Of a stretch of 33,806 bases of DNA, positions 8,712-16,178 are shown piece after piece. Positions within the stretch are counted from its first letter, which is position 1; each line of letters starts with the position of its first letter. Below the pieces are notes generated by a model, which searched no databases, had not been told where the DNA came from, and saw only the letters and a list, made by a program, of their open reading frames with translations. The stretch is taken from contig DJYD01000065.1 of NCBI GenBank assembly GCA_002449955.1, positions 1-33,806 on the forward strand, written 5' to 3'. The position numbers were made by a program, and so were the translations under genes. This DNA is from Lachnospiraceae bacterium UBA6987. GTDB taxonomy: Bacteria > Bacillota > Clostridia > Lachnospirales > Lachnospiraceae.

Positions 8712-9146
8712 ATGATCTATACTTCCCTGACAAAGATGGCGCTCCGGCTTTGTTTCGAAGCGCATAAAGACAAAGTCGACAAAGGCGGTATTCCCTATGT
8801 ATTTCACCCGTTCCATGTGGCGGAGAGTATGACGGATGAGATCACGGCGGCCGTGGCGCTGCTGCATGATGTGGTGGAAGATACGGATTATACATTGGAA
8901 AACCTGATCGACATGGGCTTTCCGCCGGCAGTCACGGATGCCTTGGCGTTGATGACGCACGATAAGTCCGTCCCTTATCTGGAATATGTGGCCGCTTTGA
9001 AAAACGATCCGGTCGCGCGCTGTGTGAAGCTGGCGGATCTGCGCCACAACAGCGACGCTTCCCGCCTGGATACCGTGGATGATGAGGCCTTGGAACGGCT
9101 CGAAAAATATAAAAAGGCGATCAGCCTTCTGGAGGACAGCCTATGA
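8712..9146 (+). CDS. HD-domain hydrolase of the RelA/SpoT (p)ppGpp hydrolase type
   Basis: 144 residues. Small stand-alone HD metal-dependent phosphohydrolase, like the hydrolase half of RelA/SpoT or MESH1. It has FHPFHVAESM (His32), ALLHDVVEDTDYT (His52-Asp53 and Glu56-Asp57) and VKLADLRHN (Asp109), the full set of metal ligands. No synthetase or regulatory domain is present. The start is ATG 8712, seven bases after AAAGGA; an upstream in-frame TTG at 8688 has no ribosome site. It overlaps the next gene by four bases (ATGA). Codon use returns to the GC-rich style of the chromosome here, marking the end of the AT-rich stretch. The likely substrate is (p)ppGpp or a related nucleotide, inferred from family. 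Confidence 0.85.
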   Translation: MIYTSLTKMALRLCFEAHKDKVDKGGIPYVFHPFHVAESMTDEITAAVALLHDVVEDTDYTLENLIDMGFPPAVTDALALMTHDKSVPYLEYVAALKNDPVARCVKLADLRHNSDASRLDTVDDEALERLEKYKKAISLLEDSL

Positions 9147-9493
9147 ACATTCAGATCTTCGGGACGAAAAAGAGCGCGGATACCCGCAAGGCGGAGCGCT
9201 ATTTTAAAGAGAGAAGGATCAAATTCCAGTCGGTCGATCTGAAGGAAAAGGGACTCAGCAAGGGCGAGTTCCAGAGCGTCTGCCGGGCGGTCGGCGGGCT
9301 TGAAGAGATGATCGATCCGGAGTGCAGGGACAAGGACCTGTTGGCGCTCATCCGGTATATTGCGGCGGAGGACAGGCTGGAAAAGGTGCTGGAAAACCAG
9401 GCGGTGCTGAAGCAGCCGATCGTGCGCAACGGAAGTCAGGCGACCGTCGGCTACCGGCCGGAGGTCTGGAAGGAGTGGGAAAAACAGGGCTGA
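9143..9493 (+). CDS. ArsC/Spx-family thioredoxin-fold protein lacking the active-site cysteine
   Basis: 116 residues, the normal length for the ArsC/Spx/YffB family. The fold is recognisable from MNIQIFGTKKSADTRKAERYF, LKEKGLSKGEF and the late LKQPIVRNG segment before VGYRPEVW. In active arsenate reductases and in Spx the first loop carries a cysteine (CxxC or C-x5-R). Here the loop reads KKSADTRKA, so there is no cysteine and reductase activity is unlikely. The basic residue in the late loop is kept (Arg of IVRNG). It overlaps the HD-hydrolase gene by ATGA and is probably coupled to it. A non-catalytic binding or adaptor role, as for Spx with RNA polymerase, is possible but not shown. Confidence 0.85.
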   Translation: MNIQIFGTKKSADTRKAERYFKERRIKFQSVDLKEKGLSKGEFQSVCRAVGGLEEMIDPECRDKDLLALIRYIAAEDRLEKVLENQAVLKQPIVRNGSQATVGYRPEVWKEWEKQG

Positions 9494-9513
9494 GCCCTGC
9501 TCCCGGAGGAGAA

Positions 9514-10158
9514 ATGATGCAGATACATGAGTTCGGAGCTTCCGAAGCAGATATCGTTCTGATCCAGCCTGTGGACGTGCGGGAACTGCCCGGGATGGAG
9601 CAGGAGCTTGCAGTCATCAGGGAGAACATAAAAGAAGACTTTCGGATGATCGCGCTGTGCGTGGAAGACTGGAACTGCGATCTTTCACCCTGGCCGGCGC
9701 CGCCTGTGTTCGGAAGCGAAGGCTTTAGCGGCGGCGCGGAGCGCACGCTTGCGGAGGTGCTGAAGCTCTGCAAGGATAAGGAAAAGCGCTGTTACTTAGG
9801 CGGCTATTCTCTGGCAGGGCTGTTTGCCCTGTGGGCGGGCTGTCAGAGCGATGCGTTTGCCGGGATCGCTGCGGCGTCGCCTTCCGTCTGGTACCCCGGC
9901 TTCGATGCATACCTGAAGACGCATGAGTTTCACCCTGGCAGCGTTTATTTAAGTCTCGGCGACCGCGAGGAAAAGACGAGGAACCCCGTTATGGGGACGG
10001 TAGGTGCGAGGATCCGGGAGACCCATGAACTGCTTAAGGAAAGAGGCATCCGCTGCACGCTCGAGTGGAATCCCGGAGGTCATTTCAGGGACGCCGAGCT
10101 GAGAACGGCGAAGGCCTTCTTCCGGGTGATTGAGATGCAGAGGGAGATTCCCAAGTAA
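9514..10158 (+). CDS. Alpha/beta-hydrolase, putative esterase
   Basis: 214 residues. A compact alpha/beta-hydrolase with a complete visible triad: nucleophile Ser99 in GGYSLAG, Asp150 in SLGDREE and His190 in GGHF. The segment AAASPSVWYPGF is typical of the esterase D/Fes-type putative esterase family. No signal peptide, so cytosolic. The start is ATG 9514 (or the adjacent ATG 9517), right after GGAGGAG; a longer in-frame reading from 9322 only covers the preceding gene in another frame. It follows the ArsC-like gene by 20 bp and is the last gene of this small operon. The acyl substrate cannot be told from sequence. Confidence 0.85.
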   Translation: MMQIHEFGASEADIVLIQPVDVRELPGMEQELAVIRENIKEDFRMIALCVEDWNCDLSPWPAPPVFGSEGFSGGAERTLAEVLKLCKDKEKRCYLGGYSLAGLFALWAGCQSDAFAGIAAASPSVWYPGFDAYLKTHEFHPGSVYLSLGDREEKTRNPVMGTVGARIRETHELLKERGIRCTLEWNPGGHFRDAELRTAKAFFRVIEMQREIPK

Positions 10159-10182
10159 AAACCCGGGAAAGCATTTTTCAGA

Positions 10183-10211
10183 CTGACAAACAGGAAGAAA
10201 TATGGTATGAT
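10183..10211 (+). promoter_or_regulatory. Promoter of the NifX-FKBP fusion gene
   Basis: CTGACA (10183-10188), 17 bases, TATGAT (10206-10211), about 30 bases before the ATG at 10243. No metal-responsive operator could be recognised. Confidence 0.65.
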
Positions 10212-10242
10212 CACGCGGAATACGCAAAAAGGAGAAGAGAGA

Positions 10243-11163
10243 ATGAAGATTGCGGCTACTTATGATAACGGAGAGATCTTTCAGCATTTCGGACGCACCC
10301 CTGCGTTTAAGGTATATGAGGTGAAGGACGGCGCGGTGACGTCGAGCAAGATCGTCCCCACGAACGGGACCGGGCACGGCGCATTAGCCGGCATGCTGGC
10401 GGAGCTCGGCGCGGAGGTCATTATCTGCGGCGGGATCGGCGGCGGTGCGCAGGCTGCGCTTGAGGCAGCCGGGATCCGTCTTTTTGCCGGCGCGTCGGGC
10501 GATCCCGACAAGGCGGTGGAGATGCTGCTCGCCGGTACCCTGCCTGAGATCGGCGAAGCGAACTGCGACCATCATCATGTCGAAGGCCATGAGGAACACT
10601 GCTGCGGCCACCATGAAGAAGGCCACGAAGAGCACTGTCACGGTCACCACGAAGAGGACGGTGAATGCTGCGGTCATGAAGACGGGAAAGACTGCGGCTG
10701 CGGAGGTGGCTGCTGCGGCGGGAATGATTTCGGCACCGGAAAGAACGCCGGAAAGACGGTGCGCGCGCACTACCGCGGCACCTTTAACGACGGCACCCAG
10801 TTCGATTCCTCCTACGACCGCGGAGAGCCTATCGAATTTATCTGCGGCGCGGGCATGATGATCCCCGGCTTTGACGCGGCCGTTGCCGACATGGAGGTGG
10901 GCGAGATCAAGGAAGTCCATCTGATGCCCGAAGAAGCCTACGGCGAGCCGGACCCCGAAGCGATCTTTGAGATCGAGGCTTCAAAACTCGCCGGCTCTGA
11001 AACACTGAAATCCGGGCAGCGCATCATGCTGCAGACAGCCTACGGCGAGTTCCCGGTCAGGGTCGTCGGCAAGGGCGAAGGAACCATCGTACTGGATGCG
11101 AACCACGAGATGGCGGGAAAAGAACTGAACTTCACCATCGAGCTTGTGGAAGTGCAGGAATAA
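10243..11163 (+). CDS. NifX/NifB-type domain fused through a His/Cys-rich linker to an FKBP (SlyD-like) prolyl isomerase
   Basis: 306 residues. Residues 1-105 match the dinitrogenase iron-molybdenum cofactor family (NifX/NifB C-terminal/MTH1175-like): MKIAATYDNGEIFQHFGR at the start and VIICGGIGGGAQAALEAAGI in the middle. Residues about 108-165 form a metal-binding linker with many His, Cys, Glu and Asp (repeats such as GHEEHCCGHHEEGHEEHC, then CGCGGGCCGG). Residues about 167-306 are an FKBP-type peptidyl-prolyl isomerase of the SlyD kind (VRAHYRGTFNDGTQFDSS, AGMMIPGFDAAVADMEVGE) including an inserted chaperone flap. SlyD normally has its His/Cys metal tail at the C terminus; here it is internal and joins a second metal-cluster-associated domain. 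The start is ATG 10243, eight bases after AAGGAG. A cytosolic metallochaperone (nickel or similar) is the likely role by inference. Confidence 0.9.
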   Translation: MKIAATYDNGEIFQHFGRTPAFKVYEVKDGAVTSSKIVPTNGTGHGALAGMLAELGAEVIICGGIGGGAQAALEAAGIRLFAGASGDPDKAVEMLLAGTLPEIGEANCDHHHVEGHEEHCCGHHEEGHEEHCHGHHEEDGECCGHEDGKDCGCGGGCCGGNDFGTGKNAGKTVRAHYRGTFNDGTQFDSSYDRGEPIEFICGAGMMIPGFDAAVADMEVGEIKEVHLMPEEAYGEPDPEAIFEIEASKLAGSETLKSGQRIMLQTAYGEFPVRVVGKGEGTIVLDANHEMAGKELNFTIELVEVQE

Positions 11164-11179
11164 AAAAATTTGACAAAAG

Positions 11180-11210
11180 GCGCCCCGGTCAAACGACCGG
11201 GGCGCTTTTA
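11180..11210. terminator. Bidirectional intrinsic terminator
   Basis: An 11-bp GC-rich stem (GCGCCCCGGTC / GACCGGGGCGC) with AAAC loop, followed by TTTTA on the plus strand and CTTTT on the minus strand. It serves the convergent NifX-FKBP and GH53 genes. Confidence 0.9.
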
Positions 11211-11235
11211 TATGGGGATGAGCGATCAGGCGTGC

Positions 11236-13311
11236 TTATTCTCCGATGCTGTTCACGGCGGCGTCGTCGATCTTGCCCCAGGCGCCGTTTCCGTCGCCTG
11301 AGCACTGCACATAGATGCCGACGGTCACTTCCTGGCCTTCGGCGACGTCGAACTTATCGATCCTTGCGGTGTGCCAGTCATTGTAGCTCGTAATGACGGT
11401 GGGCGCCTTCGCGATCTCTTCGCCGTTTATCTTCACATAGGCATACACGTCAGTGTCACCGGCGTCACCGCCCATGATGGAGATCTCGAAGGAGTAGCTG
11501 CCGGTGGGAAGCTCTTTCAGGCTCTGCTCCAGGGTGAACTTCACCGAATCCTGCGCGGCGCTCCAGAAGTGGTAATGCTTCGTGCCGGTCATGGAGTCGG
11601 TCGATTTGTCCTCCACATAGAGTTCGTCGGCCTTACCGAGGTCGGTCGCGGTCCAGGCCTCTCCGCCCTCTTCAAAGCTCCAGTCCTTCAGGAAATTGTA
11701 TTTGATCAGGGAAAGCTGCAGGTTGGCCTCCATCCCGCCGGCCTCGCCGTTTATCTCATACTTGGCCGGGCCTTTCGCGCGGTAGCTTTCAAGCTCTTCC
11801 GCGGTGATGTTCCAGGTCACGGGAACGGCCTGCTTTGAATCATCGGTCATGACCGCGTTCACGGTCTCCGGCAGCTCGTACTCGCCGTTGATGTCGAGCA
11901 TCAGCGCGACGTCTTCAATGGCGTCGGGGACCGGCGCCGTCTCATTGCCGTAGCGGATGAGGTTCCAGACCTTGAGCGATTCGAGCGGCTTTCCCTCGGT
12001 ATCGAAGAAAGCCTGGTTGTCCACGGCGCAGCCGCCGTAGTATTTGCCGGCGTCATCCGGATCATAAGCTTTGGCAAAGCTTGAAGCCCAGCCGGAGCCG
12101 TACTTTTCCCAGATCTCATGATTCTTTTCCCAGCTTTCGGTGCCGACGCTGATCCAGGCGCCTTCCCAGTAGACCACGCCGATGCCGTTTTTCGTATCCT
12201 CCGCGATCGTCCGGATCACGGCCTGGACCTCGTTTGCCTGACCCTGCACGGTGTAGGGCCAGTTCTTGATGACCGCGCTGCCTTCGCCGATGGTATTGCC
12301 GGAAAAGTCGGTGTCCTCTTCGGTATAGGCGTAGCTGGTCTCCATGACCATGACCTTCTTATCATATTTTTCCGCGATCTGCGAGAGCACGGAGGAAAGG
12401 TTCTCCAGCGTGCCGTGCCAGTAAGGATAGTAAGAACTGGCGAACACGTCGTAATCCAGGCTGTAATAGGCAAGCTTGCTGGCGTAGTTCAGGTAATTGT
12501 CAGCGTTTTCGGGATTGGCAAAATGCACGGCCACGAGGGCATCTGGGCAGATCTCGCGCACGGCTTTGGAACCCGCGGTCATAAGCGCCTGGATATCCAC
12601 CCAGCGCTTCACGCCGCACATGGTGCCGTTCGTCTCGTTGCCGAGCTGGACCATGGAAACCTTCACGCCGCCTGCCTTCAGCTTTTCAAGGCATTCTTTC
12701 GTATACTGATAGACGGCTTCCGCCTTGGTCTCTACGTCCATGTCCTTCCAGGCTTTCGGCGCCATCTGCTTGGCGGGATCGGCCCAGAAATCGGAGTAGT
12801 GGAGATCGAGGAGCAGGCCGATGCCGTATGCCGTCGCGCGCTTGCCGATCTCGAGCGCGGTATCGATGGTGCAGTTGCCGCCGCCGTAGCCGTTTCCGTC
12901 CTTATCAAAAGGATCATTCCACACGCGCACGCGCACGGTGTTCACGCCGGCGCCGGCCAGGATCTTCAGCAGGTCGGCTTCCTTGCCGTCGAAATCATAG
13001 TATTTCACGCCGCTGGCTTCTTCGGCAAGGAGGGAAGAGATATCCATTCCCAGAATAAAATCGTCCGTCAGGCCGTCGATCTTTTTCACGTGGAGCGTAT
13101 CACTGGCAAGCTTTTCCGGGATCGTGAACGCGGGATAGGCCGGTTCCGCTTTGGTTTCGGGGACTGTCGTACCTTCTTCGGAGGCCGGAATGCTGCTTTC
13201 AGCCGGAGCCTTCTCCGAAGACGCGTTTGTGGAGGAGGGATCGGATCCGCAGGCAGCAAGAAGGAGCACTAAGCTCAGAATCAGTACAGGAATAATGATC
13301 CGGTAAGTCAT
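11236..13311 (-). CDS. ganB: Secreted GH53 endo-beta-1,4-galactanase lipoprotein with Ig-like and galactan-binding domains
   Basis: 691 residues. It hydrolyses beta-1,4-galactan side chains of pectin at the cell surface. Signal peptide and lipobox LLLAAC (Cys21) are followed by a Ser/Glu/Pro linker. The GH53 catalytic domain spans about 84-455: FILGMDISSL, VNTVRVRVWNDP, acid/base Glu226 in QLGNETNG and nucleophile Glu324 in MVMETSYAY. Residues about 463-537 form a bacterial Ig-like domain (AVPVTWNIT). Residues 539-691 resemble CBM61, a known galactan-binding partner of GH53 (NFLKDWSFEEGG, WHTARIDKF). ATG 13311 follows GAGG. The gene is monocistronic between a terminator and a divergent promoter region. 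No dedicated transporter adjoins it, but the sugar importer 6 kb away could take up its products. Confidence 0.94.
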   Translation of the reverse strand: MTYRIIIPVLILSLVLLLAACGSDPSSTNASSEKAPAESSIPASEEGTTVPETKAEPAYPAFTIPEKLASDTLHVKKIDGLTDDFILGMDISSLLAEEASGVKYYDFDGKEADLLKILAGAGVNTVRVRVWNDPFDKDGNGYGGGNCTIDTALEIGKRATAYGIGLLLDLHYSDFWADPAKQMAPKAWKDMDVETKAEAVYQYTKECLEKLKAGGVKVSMVQLGNETNGTMCGVKRWVDIQALMTAGSKAVREICPDALVAVHFANPENADNYLNYASKLAYYSLDYDVFASSYYPYWHGTLENLSSVLSQIAEKYDKKVMVMETSYAYTEEDTDFSGNTIGEGSAVIKNWPYTVQGQANEVQAVIRTIAEDTKNGIGVVYWEGAWISVGTESWEKNHEIWEKYGSGWASSFAKAYDPDDAGKYYGGCAVDNQAFFDTEGKPLESLKVWNLIRYGNETAPVPDAIEDVALMLDINGEYELPETVNAVMTDDSKQAVPVTWNITAEELESYRAKGPAKYEINGEAGGMEANLQLSLIKYNFLKDWSFEEGGEAWTATDLGKADELYVEDKSTDSMTGTKHYHFWSAAQDSVKFTLEQSLKELPTGSYSFEISIMGGDAGDTDVYAYVKINGEEIAKAPTVITSYNDWHTARIDKFDVAEGQEVTVGIYVQCSGDGNGAWGKIDDAAVNSIGE

Positions 13312-13358
13312 TTTGATACCTCATTTTATGGAATTATAAGTTTGGTGAAGCAGTGCTC

Positions 13359-13387
13359 ACTATAGCACAGAAGGCTGCGCCGCGCAA
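13359..13387 (-). promoter_or_regulatory. Candidate promoter of the galactanase gene with overlapping inverted repeat
   Basis: The minus strand reads TTGCGC (13387-13382), 17 bases, TATAGT (13364-13359) with an extended TG. The -10 lies inside a small dyad, GTGCT-CACTAT-AGCAC, which could be an operator. An alternative TATAAT (13338-13333) is closer to the gene but has no good -35. Confidence 0.4.
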
Positions 13388-13412
13388 GAAAGATGTGCGC
13401 GAAATAAAGACA

Positions 13413-13457
13413 GTCTTCGTGCCGTAAGCGGGACGCCGGCGTTCAGGGCACGAAGAC
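13413..13457. repeat. Long inverted repeat in the galactanase/clostripain intergenic region
   Basis: Perfect 11-base arms GTCTTCGTGCC (13413-13423) and GGCACGAAGAC (13447-13457) surround 23 bases that contain a second palindrome, ACGCCGGCGT. No T-tract follows on either strand, so it is not a normal terminator. It could be an extragenic palindromic element or a leader structure. Confidence 0.6.
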
Positions 13458-13508
13458 ACGCAGGGCGGGGAATATGCGGCATCGCCTGGATAAAACGGCG
13501 AGGAGGAA

Positions 13509-13544
13509 TTGCATTTTTGACAAAACGTGATATGATTATTTAAT
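13509..13544 (+). promoter_or_regulatory. Overlapping promoter candidates of the clostripain-like gene
   Basis: Two readings overlap: TTGCAT (13509) with TATGAT (13531) at 16 bases, and TTGACA (13517) with TTTAAT (13539) at 16 bases. Either would start transcription some 50-65 bases before the ATG at 13604. Confidence 0.6.
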
Positions 13545-13603
13545 GGCAGAATATGCTTGAAACTTTTCACAATTTTCAATACGAAAGAAGAGGAGTGGCA
13601 TCA

Positions 13604-16057
13604 ATGGCAAATATCCCTTCAGGCAGAAAGAAAAACGTGACCGGAACGGGCAGTGATATCCGCAAGAAAGATGGCGGACTGGGAACTGGTCCGGTTGGTC
13701 AGAACTACGGCAGCAACCAGATCAAGAACGACAGACCGTCTTCAGGCAGCGGCACGCCCAGCCGCGCGGCACTTGGCGGCGGCGGTCTCATGATCATCGT
13801 CGTACTGTTCTTCCTTGTCAGGGGCTTCCTTGGCGGAGGCGGGACGCCGGTCGAGACGACACAGAACACGAATCCGATCAGCAGTCTGATCAATTACAAC
13901 TTAAGCGGCGCCTCAAGCTTCAGCGGCTGGGGCTCCACCACGGCAGCCACGAACACCGGCACGAGTCAGACGTCTGTGGTGGATACAGCCACGCAGACCG
14001 CCAACAACGCATCCAATAAGCAGAAGCTGGATACGTCCGTGGCAAGCGGCTCGCGGAACAAGTATACAACGATCAAGGGTAACGACAACGATACGATCAC
14101 CCTGATGGTGTATATGTGCGGCACCGACCTGGAATCCAATTACAGCATGGCTTCCAAGGACCTTGTGGAGATGGCCCTGGCAAAGATTTCGGGCAAGATC
14201 AATATCATCATCTACACCGGCGGCTGCAAAAACTGGCATACGCAGGGCATCAGCAATACCAAGAACCAGATCTGGCAGCTGACGGATGGCAATATCACCA
14301 AGCTGGAAGAGACAAATGCGGTATCCATGGTGAAGGCCTCGACCCTAAGCGGCTTCATCCAGTACTGCGCGAAGAATTTCCCGGCAAACCGCTATGACAT
14401 CATTCTCTGGGACCACGGCGGCGGATCGATCACCGGCTACGGTTATGATGAGAAATATGCAAATGCTTCTCTGACGCTTTCCGGCCTTGACCAGGCCTTT
14501 AGGGACGGCGGTGTGAAGTTTGATTTTATCGGCTATGATGCCTGCCTGATGGCGACGACGGAAACCGCGCTCACGATGGCAAAGTACGGCGATTACATGA
14601 TCGCCTCCGAGGAATCCGAACCCGGTATCGGCTGGTATTACACCGGCTGGCTGACCAAGCTTTCGGGCAACACCTCCATGAGCACGCTGGAGATCGGCAA
14701 GAACATCTGCGATGATTTCGTGACGGTCTGCGGGCAGCAGTGCCGCGGCCAGAAGGCGACGCTCTCCGTGGTGGACCTTGCGGAGATCTCGAATACCGTG
14801 CCTTCGGCGCTGAATGCATTTGCCACCTCGACAAGCTCGCTGCTTAAGGGCAACGACTATGCACAGGTTTCGAATGCGAGAAGCGGCGCCCGTGAATTTG
14901 CCGTCTCTTCCCGGATCGATCAGGTTGACCTGGTGGATCTGTGCAACGGCATGAATACCAAGGAGGCTGCGGCGCTTGCCAAGGCGATCCGCGGCGCAGT
15001 GAAGTACAACAACACCTCGAACGACATGACCAACTCCTACGGTCTGTCCATTTACTTCCCGTATAAGAATGTAAGAACCGTGGATACGGCCGTGAAGACC
15101 TTCAAGGCGATCGGCCTGGATGAGGATTATCAGCGCTGCATCCAGCAGTTTGCCGCGATGGGGACCAGCGGTCAGGCCATTTCCGGCGGTGCTTCGAGCC
15201 CGTTGTCCTCGCTGCTCTCCGGTTATACCTCGGGCGGAACGACAGCCTCGACCAGCGCAGGGATCTCTTCGATCCTGAACGGCCTGCTTGGCGGCAACAC
15301 CTACAATGTGTCCGGCCTTTCCGGCGGCGCCATGGACTTCCTGCAGAGCGCGCTCGGCGGCCGTTCGCTGAACATGAATGACACGGTAAATTACCTGAAC
15401 GAGAACCGTTTCGATCCCGAAGCACTCGTCTGGACAAAACAGAAGGATGGCCGCTACGGCATCAAGCTTGATCAGGACAACTGGTCGCTCGTGCAGGGCA
15501 TCAAGCTGAGCGTATTCGTGGATGACAATGGCGGCTATATCGATCTCGGCCTTGACAATATCTTCGAGCTGACAGAAGACGGCGTGCTGCTTGCGGAAGA
15601 GGAAAACAGCTGGATCTACATCGGAAACCAGGCTGTCGCATACTATTTCCTGGATTCCAATACGGAAAAGGGACAGACGTCCTATTACGGCTATGTGCCG
15701 GCGCTGCTGACCGATCCGTTAATGGGCCTGGAAGAACAGCGCATTGAGCTGCTGATCGCGAATACGGACGGTGACTGGGAGGTCTGCGGCTTCCGTACGG
15801 TATACACAGACGGGGAAACCGAAGCTCTGGCGAAGAACGTCGAAGCCTTAAATGACGGCGCGGTGCTGCAGTTCATTGCCGATTACTATAGCTATGAAGG
15901 CGAATATCAGGATACCTTCAAGATCGGTAATGAAGTTACCGTAGACGGGAATCTGGAGATTGCAGACAAACTGATTCCCGAAACGACGAAGACCAGCGTG
16001 GCCTACGTCCTGACGGATATTTACCAGCAGGAATACTGGACGCCGGTAGTACCGTAA
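13604..16057 (+). CDS. Membrane-anchored clostripain-family (C11) cysteine protease
   Basis: 817 residues. A basic, Gly/Ser-rich cytosolic N terminus (1-56) precedes one membrane helix (about 57-77, LMIIVVLFFLVRGFL) and a long Ser/Thr/Asn linker (80-155). The peptidase domain (about 162-550) has TLMVYMCGTDLESN, the catalytic His271 in WDHGGGS and Cys314 in FIGYDACLMATTE. Clostripain itself is about 526 residues and secreted; here the domain is tethered outside the cell and followed by a Ser/Gly-rich spacer (about 545-590) and a further domain of about 200 residues (610-817) that I do not recognise. The start is ATG 13604, eight bases after AGGAG; the in-frame ATG 51 bases upstream is too close to the promoter. 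Arg-specific cleavage is usual for the family but cannot be assigned here. Confidence 0.93.
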   Translation: MANIPSGRKKNVTGTGSDIRKKDGGLGTGPVGQNYGSNQIKNDRPSSGSGTPSRAALGGGGLMIIVVLFFLVRGFLGGGGTPVETTQNTNPISSLINYNLSGASSFSGWGSTTAATNTGTSQTSVVDTATQTANNASNKQKLDTSVASGSRNKYTTIKGNDNDTITLMVYMCGTDLESNYSMASKDLVEMALAKISGKINIIIYTGGCKNWHTQGISNTKNQIWQLTDGNITKLEETNAVSMVKASTLSGFIQYCAKNFPANRYDIILWDHGGGSITGYGYDEKYANASLTLSGLDQAFRDGGVKFDFIGYDACLMATTETALTMAKYGDYMIASEESEPGIGWYYTGWLTKLSGNTSMSTLEIGKNICDDFVTVCGQQCRGQKATLSVVDLAEISNTVPSALNAFATSTSSLLKGNDYAQVSNARSGAREFAVSSRIDQVDLVDLCNGMNTKEAAALAKAIRGAVKYNNTSNDMTNSYGLSIYFPYKNVRTVDTAVKTFKAIGLDEDYQRCIQQFAAMGTSGQAISGGASSPLSSLLSGYTSGGTTASTSAGISSILNGLLGGNTYNVSGLSGGAMDFLQSALGGRSLNMNDTVNYLNENRFDPEALVWTKQKDGRYGIKLDQDNWSLVQGIKLSVFVDDNGGYIDLGLDNIFELTEDGVLLAEEENSWIYIGNQAVAYYFLDSNTEKGQTSYYGYVPALLTDPLMGLEEQRIELLIANTDGDWEVCGFRTVYTDGETEALAKNVEALNDGAVLQFIADYYSYEGEYQDTFKIGNEVTVDGNLEIADKLIPETTKTSVAYVLTDIYQQEYWTPVVP

Positions 16058-16101
16058 AATAATAGCTGACGCAGGCATCTCCTGCGGGACAGAAGACAAA
16101 A

Positions 16102-16138
16102 GCGGATTGCTCGAGTAAACGGCAATCCGCTTTTTTAT
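16102..16138. terminator. Bidirectional intrinsic terminator
   Basis: Stem AGCGGATTGC / GCAATCCGCT with an 11-base loop, followed by TTTTTT on the plus strand; on the minus strand it ends in CTTTTG. It separates the clostripain gene from the convergent lipid-type operon. Confidence 0.88.
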
Positions 16139-16178
16139 AAAAGAGAAAAAAGACGAAATCAAAAAGGTGATGCTTTTA

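Noticed and set aside
9322..9513. Upstream extension of the esterase reading frame
   Set aside because: It overlaps the ArsC-like gene in another frame and lacks a ribosome site; the GGAGGAG before 9514 sets the start.
11170..11175. TTGACA just after the NifX-FKBP stop
   Set aside because: It runs straight into the bidirectional terminator and no gene follows on the plus strand.
12118..13272. Long plus-strand reading frame of 384 codons opposite the galactanase gene
   Set aside because: It is antisense to a gene with full GH53 motifs, has no ribosome site and encodes a His/Arg/Gly-rich product typical of a shadow frame in GC-rich DNA.
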